Assembly (NCBI GenBank): GCA_030248225.1
Contig: JASANE010018342.1
Location: 62,001-126,000, forward strand
DNA: 64,000 bases
Direction: 5' to 3'
DNA from: Trileptium ribeirensis
Lineage: Eukaryota; Nematoda; Enoplea; Enoplida; Thoracostomopsidae
Below, piece after piece: positions 13,101-22,423 of the stretch. Below the pieces are notes generated by a model, which was not told the DNA's origin, ran no database searches, and was given only the letters and a program-made list of their open reading frames with translations. Position numbers and translations under genes: made by a program. The stretch's first letter is position 1, and the number at the start of each line of letters is the position of its first letter.

Positions 13101-16100
13101 ATCCACGATATATACATAGATGATTATTGTCTTACAAAAGGAGGCCACTAACACTCATTATAGCTCTTACGGCTGCTTAGATGTTAAGGTGCTGTTTTCA
13201 TGCATTTTCGGCTTCATGAGATCATTCTAAAATCCGTTTAACGCAACACAATAATGACAACAATAGTTGCATATAGGATGAATCGCTCCACAAAATGAGT
13301 TAAAAACACCCATATAGCTCGATCGGTTGCGGAGATACTGCTGTTTTGCGCACTCTCGTTTCATGGGCTCGTTTAAAAACGTCTTTTGACACAGATTCTA
13401 CACCCCAAAAGAACCGCGTGCTAAAATATACGGACTTCTGACTGCAAGAGCTTATTTGCTTTGTAAAATAAGAACATTTTCACTCAAATATTTTTGACCT
13501 TTGATTTACATATGAGCCACGGAATATCAGCCAAGTGTCTTTAATAGTTGAGAAGATATACCCGAGTGTACTCGCGATGTCCAAGTTACTCCGCAAAATG
13601 AGACCAAAGACACCTATGGCTCTAGCGGCTAGCGTGTGCTGAGATATTACCATATTCAAGTATTTTGGGTCCCGTGGGCCCATTTAAAATTCGTTTCGAC
13701 CCAACCCTGCAGCATAAATAGTGAAAATAGCAGCACATCACTTGCAGCTACATAGAGATTAAATGTTTTACAAATCGAGACCAAAAATTATATAACTCGA
13801 ATTGTGGTGGAGATATTACCATTTTAGCGTATATTATTAGCTCATTTTATAACCTATTTTGAACCAAATGCTAAATCTCAAGACGGTTGTGTTGTGTACA
13901 GTCTGATAGAGGCTTGTTTGCTTTACATAATGAGCGTAATCTGTTTCAGATATTTACACTGGTTGTCGAGTTACAATAAATAATGTTATTTTTGGGTAAA
14001 GTGTAGCCGGCCCCTGTGGCCAGCTTTTCAGGGAAGGTGTTATAATCGGACTTCACGCCAAACTAAAGGACAGGAATAAAGATTTTAAATAAGTTACGGT
14101 GCAAATCAAGTCGCCCTTCCGAAGTGGAATTATGCGTGTAACCCTAAAAAACCCGTAACGGACAATGCCAAATTGCACGACTGTCACGGCTAGAGTAAAT
14201 TCTTTGCTTGGCTCGTTTCACTCACTACAACACTCAGAATTCAATAAGCTAGTACTATTTTTATGTATTCACTATTGTACGCAGTATTAATTAAAACTTA
14301 TTTTTAACTGATTTAACACCTCTTGTTCATACGTGCTGGAATACTTTGTAGACGAGAGAGTTGCACGCTGCAAAATATCGAGACCTTTACTAGATGCTGC
14401 GGTGTAAAACAAACATTCATCTGATGCGAAGGTATTGTCTTTGCAATAATATGCATATTTTAAAGGCTCAGAAACCGCAGTGCTACTTTAGACAATTAGT
14501 TTTTTTTATTTAATGTTGTAAGCTTCATAGGTTTCTGTATTAGGTATTACTTGTTCTGTGTTGCTAAATATTTTGCCCAATGTGGCCGAAATGGATATTT
14601 TCTAGAACGTCGAATGGCACCAAAATTTTCACCGTGTCGTTATATGGACGATTCTCGGGCTAAGTATATTCTAGGACAGACCCTATCTCTTTAATATAAC
14701 TGAAACTTATAACTTCATTTAAATTCCAAAACTTATATTATTTGTCATTTGCATCTATTATATTTTGTACCTTTACGATATGTCCTCTGATTTTCCAAAT
14801 TCATATGATACTCTTTTAACTGTCTGTAAATCCAACCTAAACATTTGTGACGTAGGCATCTATACATGCTAGGCGTATTTTGTTGCGATGAACTTATCGT
14901 TCAGCATAACGGCAAAACTCAAGGTTCTCAACCTGTTTTGCTATATGGCGCAGCGAGCTGGAATCTCAAGCGTTCGTCGTATCGCAGCGTCTAAGTGTTT
15001 GACCGCAGTGGTATACGCAAGGTACTTGGCATTTGTCAAACCAGTCATACATTAAAATTCACAGTGTGGCCATGCTGAAATTAAGTAGGCATTATGTAAG
15101 CATTTATAGCGATGCACTGGGTCGTTTGAGACCGTGCTAAAGAGATCGCAAACACTTAAAGCACTGTCAGATTGTAAACCACTACGAGGAAGAGACTTTA
15201 CAACATGTAAAAGCTTAGCACTCACGGATTATGTTTGAAAGTACAGAGCGCCGAACTGGACTTGTGCATATACATAACAATCAATGGTTTTGGCAAAACA
15301 TCGTTAAAATTAAGCAATATATTTTTAAATAATCAGCAAGAAATATTTAATTTAAGATGTAACGTGTATTGCTTGCTGTACAGTATAAATATGTATACAT
15401 ACATCTAGCATCTTCTATACACTACTCTCCGTGCTTCAGTTTGATTTCGCAGTGAGGATATAGCTTTTAGTCATCGTTATTTTCAGGAGGATCAGAAATC
15501 ACTTAATTCCTATTTAGCTTATTTTTTATTTCTCAACTAAGGAAATTGTACGCAGCACTAACCAGTCACGGAGAGATTTAACTATTATCCATAACCAACT
15601 AAATATTATGAGTGATATTGAGCTCGTTTTATAAAGGAATGCATCCCTATGGAGTTGAAAATAATGCGCTGCCTGTGTCATTGGCGCTGCAGGACTGGGA
15701 CAAAAAATAGGTTTTGAATGTCGCATCGTATCGTCGAAAATAGTCTTATCGCCATAACCACTCGATATATAAGTGGCATAGGGCTCTTATTGTATAGCAG
15801 TTCAGTGCCTGTGTACCTACGTATTTTTTGTTGCCGTTCTGGTTCGTACGCTGCAGGGTTGAACTAAAACAAGGATTTTAAACATGCATGTAAAAGAATA
15901 AATACGCAAATTCAAGTATGCAAGCAAAATTTTTGGTATTAAGTTCATTTTTATGATGCTTCATATAGCTGTGTACGCGGTGTTGGCATTGTGGTTATCT
16001 ACGTAGCAGTGTTTTTTTAATAATTGAGTTAAATTATTAGCCCATGAGAATATCACTCTTCTGTGCCATAATGTTACGGTAAAGTTTAGTGACAGCAGAC

Positions 16101-16571
16101 ATAAATTACATATTCAACACTCAGAATTCTTAACTGTGGAGATGAGTCACGCTACTAGATATATTTTATTGTAGGCTGCGCTATTTGAAAGAATACAATC
16201 GAATCACTCGGCGCCGTATTACTTTAGCCGAGTCACAACTTACGTCTAGCAAACAAGATTTTACACTATTTGAGAATGACGGTGATATCAGCTATAGTCG
16301 AAGCGGCGAAAAAGAAGCAGTCACCGAGCAACACCAGTGGTCTAAATTTTTAACAATATACATCGCTCGGAGTAGACAGCTACTTTTATCAAACGAACGG
16401 AAGCGACACGCTCTCCGAGTTTTATTGACTCTCCTCCACAAGCGAGATCAACTTGATTCTATTGTAGCGACTCATTTCCAGCTCGACCATTCTGATTATC
16501 ACAGTAGCGATCTAGCAGAGGAACTCAACGATTTTGTGAATACATATGGTTTAAATGGAAATTTTATGTAA
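1..16571 (+). CDS. TXNDC11: TXNDC11-like thioredoxin-domain protein, spliced, 5' end outside the window
   Basis: Seven exons are inferred: <1-1127, 2450-2498, 4764-4945, 8032-8144, 8800-8880, 12338-12499 and 16175-16571. Every junction has AG/GT borders and compatible phases (0, 1, 0, 2, 2, 2), giving about 700 residues plus whatever lies upstream. The product contains a thioredoxin fold with LLYYAPYCGSC (active-site CxxC) and then NDLPWEYVVQRVPALIFYPK, followed by LPFTLPNLVAFIL and a hydrophilic, helix-prone C-terminus. NDLPWE, then P(T/A)(V/L)(L/I)F(F/Y)P, then (I/F)TLPNL is the order I know from vertebrate TXNDC11, an ER-membrane thioredoxin-related protein linked to dual-oxidase maturation and ER-associated degradation. 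Function is inferred from that family. The N-terminal membrane anchor would lie upstream of the window. Introns are 0.65-3.7 kb and full of mobile elements. Exon choice is mine and has no transcript support. Confidence 0.8.
1455..1716. repeat. AT-rich repeat with many tcgaac/cgaaca motifs (MITE-like)
   Basis: The segment starts with TACAGTACTCGTCAGAAATG, close to the terminal sequence of the MITE at 6547-6728, and then carries about ten short cgaaca or tcgaac motifs. A similar block begins near 10176 (ACTCGTCAAAAATGAGCGC, followed by ttcga motifs). It looks like a degraded inverted-repeat element, later hit by the insertion at 1722. I could not find a clear right terminus. Confidence 0.4.
1722..2096. 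mobile_element. 375-bp MITE with 15-bp TIRs and GTTCA target duplications
   Basis: The left end is CTGGCCTGTCCACAG and the right end is its exact reverse complement, CTGTGGACAGGCCAG. Both ends are flanked directly by GTTCA (1717-1721 and 2097-2101), a 5-bp target-site duplication. The interior has G-runs near both ends and an AT-rich centre, and no coding potential is seen. It lies in the first intron visible in the TXNDC11-like gene. The superfamily is not assigned. Confidence 0.8.
2450..2498 (+). CDS. TXNDC11: TXNDC11-like gene, 49-nt exon
   Basis: The exon is bordered by attttacag and gtatgt. Only one of its three frames is open; it encodes EEATYVMDGAVTADNI plus one base. It starts in phase 0, matching the donor at 1127, and ends in phase 1, matching the acceptor at 4763. 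The peptide continues the thioredoxin-fold C-terminal strand and helix begun in the preceding exon. Confidence 0.75.
3376..4495. mobile_element. hAT-like non-autonomous element with CAGGG ends and TTCCGG subterminal repeats
   Basis: The left end is CAGGGAGTAACCGGAA and the right end is TTCCGGTTATTCCTTG; they match in inverted orientation at 14 of 16 positions. Several further TTCCGG/CCGGAA motifs sit just inside both ends. The 8-bp flanks (GTGTATAT and ATATATAT) agree at 6 positions, compatible with a worn hAT-type 8-bp duplication, though the flank is simple AT sequence. No transposase is recognisable inside. A truncated relative ends at 29926. Confidence 0.6.
4764..4945 (+). CDS. TXNDC11: TXNDC11-like gene, exon joining two thioredoxin-type segments
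   Basis: The acceptor is tatgttttag and the donor is AAAGG|gtgagc. The exon has two leading bases, so the phase-1 donor at 2498 gives an unbroken frame: QFLNNFTLGRLKKRFLRSE, then a linker, then FVCVKKVTTNSFRATVLDSER. The first part reads as the last helix of one thioredoxin domain. The final segment resembles the opening strand and helix of the next domain, whose active site follows in the next exon. It ends in phase 0. Confidence 0.78.
5585..5945 (-). pseudogene. LINE reverse-transcriptase relic
   Basis: Read on the minus strand across two or more frameshifts, the segment gives TKTGVRQGSITEPFN (the TGVRQG block of non-LTR reverse transcriptases, about 5756-5775), followed about 110 bases later by FAADVVLQAQTEVDMK. 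The latter corresponds to the catalytic YADD block with its aromatic and first acidic positions altered. Upstream, AEQSALMNLAF and AFDSA-like words fit the region preceding the palm. Stops and frame changes show that it is dead. It lies in the intron before the CGSC exon. The clade is not assigned. Confidence 0.6.
6547..6728. mobile_element. 182-bp MITE, TA-flanked (mariner-type ends)
   Basis: The ends are CAGTACTCGCCAAAATG and CATTTTTGGCGAGTACTG, inverted copies apart from one extra T. TA dinucleotides flank both sides (6545-6546 and 6729-6730), as in Tc1/mariner insertions. The interior contains a second inverted set of gctcgctcg / cgagcgag motifs. It is non-coding and intronic. Confidence 0.8.
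8032..8144 (+). CDS. TXNDC11: TXNDC11-like gene, thioredoxin active-site exon (CGSC)
   Basis: The acceptor is cactgttttag (phase 0) and the donor is CA|gtaagt (phase 2). The exon encodes DVALLYYAPYCGSCKAAYNT followed by a helix to LLFA. This is the beta-strand, CxxC and alpha-helix of a thioredoxin fold. The catalytic pair is Cys-Gly-Ser-Cys, preceded by Tyr where many family members have Trp. Both cysteines are present, so redox activity is possible. The frame was recovered from splice sites, because the surrounding open frame on this strand is a different one. Confidence 0.85.
8800..8880 (+). CDS. TXNDC11: TXNDC11-like gene, NDLPWE exon with cis-Pro region
   Basis: The acceptor is gttgtgttttag and the donor is CG|gttagt, both consistent with phase 2. 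With the two bases carried from 8144 the peptide is HINVAVNDLPWEYVVQRVPA, then LIFYPKH. VPA corresponds to the cis-proline before the fourth strand of a thioredoxin fold. The NDLPWE word is the strongest reason for naming the gene TXNDC11. Confidence 0.88.
10170..10340. repeat. Second copy of the tcgaac-rich repeat
   Basis: The segment begins GACTCGTCAAAAATGAGCGC and carries repeated ttcga motifs (gttcgag, gttcgaaat, tattcgaaaa), resembling the block at 1455-1716. No flanking duplication was recognised. Confidence 0.35.
11560..12290. repeat. Tandem ~0.3-kb repeat array with a conserved tail (copy 1)
   Basis: Degenerate units contain, in order, GGGGTCAGAGGTCA, ACCCATTTTAGTA, CTCTGGTTGG, ATAGTAAAATGACAAATGCC, GGCTCCGGTTCTGGAGTT, CATGGTTCATC and CATGGGTACGGGG words. 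The array ends in a tail with CTATCGAGAGCTGATTG and CTCGATAGAGTTA in opposite orientation. The same order, including the tail, occurs at 21940-25560. The copy here contains the uninterrupted site GATTAAGGCTCCGG near 11813. The layout of a tandem core plus a conserved tail recalls non-autonomous Helitron relatives, but I did not find diagnostic Helitron ends. Confidence 0.65.
12338..12499 (+). CDS. TXNDC11: TXNDC11-like gene, exon after the thioredoxin fold
   Basis: The acceptor is gaatttttag and the donor is CG|gtaagt. The one base carried in completes Arg from the previous exon, giving KHRKADSSAFPVELPFTLPN, then LVAFILAQGNSYLRASYALA. FTLPNL(V/L)xFIL is the segment that follows the thioredoxin fold in TXNDC11. 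The exon ends with basic residues (NCRKRNRLTILK) and passes in phase 2 to the last exon. Confidence 0.82.
12985..13880. repeat. Ancient tandem repeat, period about 165 bp
   Basis: Diverged units recur near 13035, 13200, 13365, 13660 and 13830. Each contains a version of gagcccgtttaaaacacgtt, an aaaatgagnnnaaaaacacc block and agctctagcggctg-ggagatattaccattt. The spacing is about 165 bp, with one double step. The array is intronic and non-coding. Confidence 0.55.
14885..15260 (+). pseudogene. LINE ORF2 C-terminal relic
   Basis: One plus-strand frame reads VLLYGAASWNLKRSSYRSV, then VFDRSGIRKVLGI. This matches the LLYGxExW ... VFxRRCLRxILGI block downstream of the reverse-transcriptase palm in many non-LTR elements. 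Further frames give LKLSRHYV-like and LGRLRP-like words. Stops and frame shifts interrupt it. It is oppositely oriented to the relic at 5585-5945. It lies in the last intron of the TXNDC11-like gene. Confidence 0.5.
16175..16571 (+). CDS. TXNDC11: TXNDC11-like gene, terminal exon
   Basis: The acceptor is atattttattgtag. One base completes the Arg started at 12499, and the frame then runs RLRYLKEYNRITRRRITLAE to a TAA at 16569-16571 (about 130 residues). The peptide is charged and helix-prone, with SRQLLLSNERKRHALRVLLT and LLHKRDQLDSIVATHF segments. It corresponds in position to the C-terminal coiled coil of vertebrate TXNDC11 and is more degenerate as a coiled coil. The stop ends the protein; candidate AATAAA signals follow at 17194 and 17578. 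Confidence 0.8.
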
Positions 16572-18470
16572 ATAATTAGCGCAATACGACTCAAGGGGTC
16601 GGAAATCGTTTGAATCGATCGCATCTTAGTCCACACTAACGTCGTAGCTATGATTAACCATGTCAGAGATTCATCGATGGCCGATTTATTTGGCTCACGC
16701 TGATAAGCCCAGTTGCAGGCTTATGATGGGCTATTTTATGTTACATCGCGCATATTCACAATACAGACGTAGCATGACCGTACGAAACGTAGATTTATTT
16801 GCTGTACTTTGGGTAAATGATGATAATAGAAATGACGGCTATTGGAACGGAGATTTTGCTGTAATAATTACGGATTTTTAGTTTCGTCTGGATTAGTTAC
16901 CGAAGATCGAACGTCAGAGGTTTTGAATTAGAGAATTTACTATATGACCATAGACAAGCTGAACAGGTTTACGCACTTATGTGAAGTTTTCTTCAGATGT
17001 AGCATTGGAAAAAAACTGGTAATAGTTCAAAACTTGAAACTCCGATCAGTTCATTGATCGTTAACATCTCGATTTTATTCACATTGATTTCAATGCCTTT
17101 CATTGGGTTTTCTTTTACTATTTCACATACTTTTGCTGAAAAAGTCTAGTGGCATCGGTTATTCTCGAAAGGGTAATGATGAAACTCGCCATTAATAAAT
17201 TTTGTTGTAATCTATCACCAAATTCTGACCAAATCCTTACCTATGACATAGTGCATTATTCTGCGGCTGCTAAGTATAATTGTTCATAGTTTGTCGCGAA
17301 TGAATGGATCTCAGTCGATGTGAATGAAATTTGTCAATCTGCTTATATGTACATATTCAGCGCTCTCCATCATTGTGGTTTGTAAATACCACGTAGGTCT
17401 AAAGGTTTGTACTGTACTAAACTTGATTCACCTGTATAACCTGAATTATTCTGTTATATTAAAATACTAGGATCCCATCCTGTTCAAAGTTCGAACACTT
17501 AGGTTTTGTAGTTTGGATTCCTTACGTGTTTGCGAATCCTAACAACATGATGGAATGAAAATATGTTTAGGTGTATCAATAAATGCAATAGTGAAATTTG
17601 GTATGCGTTGGAATAGCTCGTTATTTTATATATATATTTATATTTTCGTCGGACTTGTATTCAGAGCGATTCATTTACACATTTTTTATAGCCGAATTCA
17701 TACGAATTTCTTCGCATGAATTCGACACGGAATCACCAAAAAGTATGTATGAGAAACTGATAAAATTCATTTGCCATCATTCATTTTGAAGCTAAATCCG
17801 GTTAAGATTATAAGTTAAAATCAACGAACACAAACAACGTGGATTGGTATGGCAGTAATGATTGACAGAGTAGCCGTAACGTTTTGTATCGCCTTACTTC
17901 CTTATCTATACCCGCTTTTAATTGTGGTGCATCCCTTCTATACAATTCTTTACGCTAACCATTTGTGATATTTTCAGCGTACAATTTTCTTCGCTCTATT
18001 GACATGAGGAACTGCTTCTTCATCTTTCATTATTATATTACTAATTGTTGCAGACATCAATCTCTCCTGATATTCAGGTTATTATTGTCTCAGTTTCTGC
18101 TGTTGCTTTATTGATGTGTGTTACACGTTGGAGCTGTATATAAAAGACATCTTATTAGAATGTACAAAGAATATTACAATAGCATGTTCATCGGGGTTTC
18201 CATTGCCAACATTGTTAGACAATATTTTGACTGTTAACATGTCATCTGTGTATAAGTTTATGAAAGGTCAACTGCATGAGCCCGCTGGAGTCGTTGTTAA
18301 TGCGAGGCAGAGCGTACATATTCTCTAAGTGTCAACAGCCTACTCATCTCAGACATGATATATACTCTGCTGTAAACTGTCACACTCTTCATCTTTTCTA
18401 TAATGTCGACTCGTTACATTATGTCCGTTTTCGATTTTCGACACATTGTGGGTCTCAACAGTATGACTAC
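16572..18470. other. 3' flank of the TXNDC11-like gene, no gene recognised
   Basis: This is AT-rich sequence with only short open frames. AATAAA occurs at 17194-17199 and 17578-17583; either could end the upstream transcript. I see no splice-bounded coding segment or transposon end. Confidence 0.4.
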
Positions 18471-18662
18471 CCCACCTATGTTCTGGGGCCCACTAATGTC
18501 AAGGCGCCCTCATGTTCTTGGAAATCTGACTCAGACCAGACGGCAACCTTGGTTTTTAAGAAACAAATCCATGACCTACACCATGTTCTTGAACGACCAT
18601 ATCCAGTTGCCCCATGTTCTTAGGCCACCAAATTACACTGCAGCAATGTTCTTGCACGCTAA
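18470..18662 (+). repeat. Degenerate ~33-bp repeat with catgttctt motif
   Basis: The word catgttctt, with small variants, recurs at about 18476, 18511, 18582, 18612 and 18645, followed by gg or ga and a C-rich spacer. The spacing is about 30-35 bp with one double step. The open frames here (for example 18403-18687) are by-products of the repeat. Confidence 0.4.
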
Positions 18663-18807
18663 TCGTTGCATGTCCCAATACTTTTAGTTCTCTAAATATC
18701 CCTGTGTTTAACTGAGCGAGTGGACTTGTTTCTTGTACATTGTATGACAGCCCGGTCCATATAACTCGGATATACAGTTTTTCTCACATAAATTACTAAT
18801 TGTTTAA

Positions 18808-19152
18808 CTCTTTCGATGATGGAACACGTTTGTGACTGTGTGCATTGCGGTGCGACGCAATGCGCTAGCAGCAGATTTTATTGTGCGGCCTGCCTGCATT
18901 GTTATTCCGCCGCTTTGTGAGGTTCCTTAAGGAACCGAGCAACACCTTCTAATCAGCGTATTGGCTAGGTTATACAAAGCTTTCACCCTAACCTTGCTGG
19001 TTCAATCCGCCACCGGGACAAAAGTTTGTTCAACGTTACAATGAGAAGAATTTAACAATAATTAACAATTTAACGAAATTAGCAATGTCATGCGGGAAAA
19101 TGTTAAGTTGTACAACATTGTACGAAGTACACCATAATTGATGCGGGAAAGG
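18808..19152 (+). mobile_element. piggyBac-like MITE, TTAA-flanked, tRNA-like core (copy 1)
   Basis: The segment is flanked by TTAA at 18804-18807 and 19153-19156. The left end CTCTTTCGATG and the right end CGGGAAAGG are loosely inverted. The interior has TGTGAGGTTCCTTAAGGAAC then CGAGCAACA, almost the same as in the minus-strand copy at 60026-60290. It then has a weak A-box-like stretch and GCTGGTTCAATCCG, a B-box-like pol III motif. It has no coding capacity. Confidence 0.6.
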
Positions 19153-19767
19153 TTAAGAGAAAATTTTATTTAAATATTTTCAGTATCTCTCGATATTTGG
19201 GTAAAATATTTTTTCGTTTCTTGAAGTATTCCAAACAAAAAGGCTTGAACTACATTAAATTTTCTTGGCTACTATAGATAGTTAATTATATACTTAACAG
19301 GTCTTCGGTGAAGTTACTTAACCGCTCATTACGCTCATGTTTGAATATTTCCATGCATTGGCATATTGAATACGGTATGATAGATCTCGCCTATAACAGT
19401 GTTAATTCTGGGTATTTAACGGTATAACGTTTTGCTAGTTTTTACTGCGAGAAATTGCTTGCTCTTTACGTTAACAAATACTTTGTTGCAAATAGCGATT
19501 TTACTTTTACGACATAATGACCAAAATCAATAAGTTTCCGATTCGCGTTGGTTTTGTGAAAATTTAGGTAAAAAATTATCGGAGCAGCGTAAATAGAAAG
19601 CGAGATGCACAAGCACATTTCATTACGCGTCGAATAAAAAGTTGCGAAAACCCATTAATATCGTGAAGTGTTATGCTCGGAATATTTTTTCTAAGTTGTG
19701 CGCTGTTTGAGGAAACACTGCTCATTCCGTTTCAATAAAGTGTATATAACCAGTTTTTTACTTTTAA

Positions 19768-19930
19768 CGCCCGGATTAGAATGTGTATCGTGCATTATTT
19801 GAGAAACTCTAGACGGCGCCAGGATTTGAATTGGCGCATTTACGGGTACAAGCGTCATACGCAAATCACTGAACTGTCTGGATTCTTTAGCTCAGTTTCT
19901 TATTAAAAAATACCTCACTCCTTGCGTCGG
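19768..19930 (-). mobile_element. piggyBac-like MITE, truncated copy
   Basis: After TTAA at 19764-19767 the sequence CGCCCGGATTAGAATGTGTA, then TCGTGCATTATTTG, parallels the left end of the 60026 copy (CCCGAATTAATTTGTGTATC, then GTGCAATGC). It continues in parallel through the B-box complement and the CAAATCACTGAAC region (A-box complement). The other end is not found; similarity fades near 19930. Confidence 0.55.
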
Positions 19931-20264
19931 CGCCAACTGGCACAGTCCCAAAATATTAGAAATTTTCAAAATTTCCCCACTTTTTTCAACCATTGTGGTG
20001 GTTCAAAGATAAGTGTTTCATTTATATATGCAGTAGGTGGCGGCAGGAAACAGCGAAACCACTGGTCTGCGCTCTATTAAGAGTGTCGTAGTGTAGGAAT
20101 GAACGCGTATTTGAAGGTATTTTCGTGATTTCATGCGGGCTGTAAAAACCGGAGATATACTGTGTCCATTAAAAGAAATCGGGCATTCGAATATGTTTCC
20201 TATGCCTTTCAAAGTCCAAGAACATCAGAAAATGCTTTATGACTGTGTACTAAACTTCGGTTAA

Positions 20265-20373
20265 CCCTTTCATGCTAAACTGTGTCAGTAGGCATTACCG
20301 CATATAGTAACGTGATGTGCTAAACTAATTATGTAAATATTGTGCGATACAAACTTGCTCGGGCGTTGAAGGA
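20265..20373. mobile_element. piggyBac-like MITE, 109-bp short copy
   Basis: TTAA lies on both sides (20261-20264 and 20374-20377). The ends are CCCTTTCATGC and GGGCGTTGAAGGA, loosely inverted. The left end equals that of the 60026 element (CCCTTTCATGC). The interior keeps only TTGTGCGATACAAAC-like subterminal sequence, so it looks like an internal-deletion derivative. Confidence 0.6.
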
Positions 20374-20377
20374 TTAA

Positions 20378-21900
20378 AGCATTCATTCCCGAAGGCATTC
20401 ATTAACTCATTTGTTTCAAAAATTCGACCAGGTCCTCGGGATCGCACTCCATGCCATGATTGTGTCCATAAATTGGACGTTAGATAGTTAAAGAAACTTC
20501 ATACAAGGAACAAATAACAACGTATGTGCAAACATCACACTAAAATCTCTGTTAACACTCTAATATATGCGTTGATTCCATTTTGCATCGCTAAATGGGT
20601 GGTATTTTAGTTTCCGGTTACTGAGGTAATGGGATATGTATCGTTATAGGCGTCAAAGATCCGTGTACTTACGGGTGGTAAATGAAAGATGGATGTGTGG
20701 TAGTGAGACGTAAATTTTTGCAAATGTCTGTCTATTCTCATCCTTGTAACAATTACGACATAACAGGGACTTGTATAAATCATCCTTCTGTTTTATTTAT
20801 CAAATGTTTTCAGCTTGCTCGACGAAAGAAGTATATATATTATTGGGAGCTGCCAAAAACAGCTTGTTGGTATTAGCAGAATTCATATGTGACAAATCTA
20901 AACGGTAATTCGCTCATAATTGCTGTGCGCGCGGTGCATTAGGTGTGCAAGACCTCAGTGTGAGGGGATAAATATGGCTTAGAGGCTTCGGCCGTTGCGG
21001 GGGTAATCTCTTGCGTTTGAAATACCCACAATGAAATTATAACCAACGAATAACCTGTTTACCTGTGCATTTGTTTATTATTATAATGATATGTGTTTTT
21101 TGTCGAAGCAGGCTGACGACAGTATGTGCGCATAAATATTGAACCATATTGTGGCTCAAGGATTCGCCATCGAGTATAATTTTTGTTTAAATAAGTAAAT
21201 TTTGTTTGTTTTATGTTTATTTGTGAGGCGATATTTTTAGCATTCCATTCGCAGGAAGACCAATCAGGATAATATTTTAGTTAGTGTGCACATAAGCCAA
21301 TCCGTATCGTTCCAGTGTGGCCCGGTTAGGACTGCGTGTTCGGATTATGCGGTATTAACATGCTTCCGGAATAGCGGGATTTAATACGGACCATATTCGG
21401 CCACCGGTGGCCCGCGATTGTAATAACGGCCCTTGTCACCTATAGGGTAAAAAACTCGTTCGAAAAGGAACATCTTATTACGGCACTGGTTTTTCAATGC
21501 TTACAGTAAAAACACTGGCAATGTTTTACAGTTGCAAAGTCTGCAGAAACTCACGGTATTCCGAGCTGCTGTGGATGCTTGGTCCGTGCACTACAATCGC
21601 ATTTTTCGTATCGCAACATAGCTCAATCTGAACTAAGCATTTGCCTTTTAGTGGTTCTTCACATCAGTTTCCTTAGCCACCATGTGCATGTCAGCACGCA
21701 GTACGGTAGGCCAGACTCTGAGGAAACAATTTTCAGCCTTACGACATTATAACCTACACGTGTTATCATAACGTAGTGGAGATTGTGTGTTGCAGGGGTG
21801 AATTCTTTTAAATTTTGTCTGTGTCTGATCGGCTATAACTCAGGAACGACCTAACCGATATTCATGATCTTGGGCTTACTCGAGTCGTTTTATCGTGTAC
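20378..21900. other. AT-rich intergenic sequence, no gene recognised
   Basis: Only short open frames are present on either strand, and none is bounded by convincing splice sites or shows a known motif. Confidence 0.35.
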
Positions 21901-22423
21901 ATGCCCGAGCGTTTTTGATTCAAGTTCTGGCTTCCTGGTTAAAGATGAAAACATGGGGTTTTTTGCACTATTGTACCCTTTTTTACTACCCTTCGCGTAA
22001 GCAAGGTTATTTTATCTTAACACTTGAAGTTTTCTCTGGTTGAATTTATTTCATAGTAGAACGATAAATGCCGATTGTTTTTCGAAAGCCGGTTCTGGAA
22101 TTATGGAGTTTGAGGTACGGGGCTATGGCGCCCCAACGGTTCCTCGAACCAAAATTTGAAAATTTGTTCAGACGTCTTGGCCGGATTACAAGTTTTACCT
22201 TAGGGTGCTGGTTTTGTTCTGTGATCCATGGTTTCATGGGTACGGGGATATAACGCTCCATGCTTCGGGGTCAGAGGTCAAACTGAGGGTTTTTCACCCC
22301 ATTTTAGTACCCTTCACGGAAGCAAGGTTATTTTTATTTAAAAACTTGGATTTTTTTACTCTGGTTGATTTTATGTCATAGTAAAATGACAAATGGTGAT
22401 GCCACTTATTTGTTTTTGATTAA

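Noticed and set aside
22046..22261. Opposed 61- and 71-codon frames
   Set aside because: They lie in the ~0.3-kb tandem repeat array and reflect the repeat, not coding sequence.
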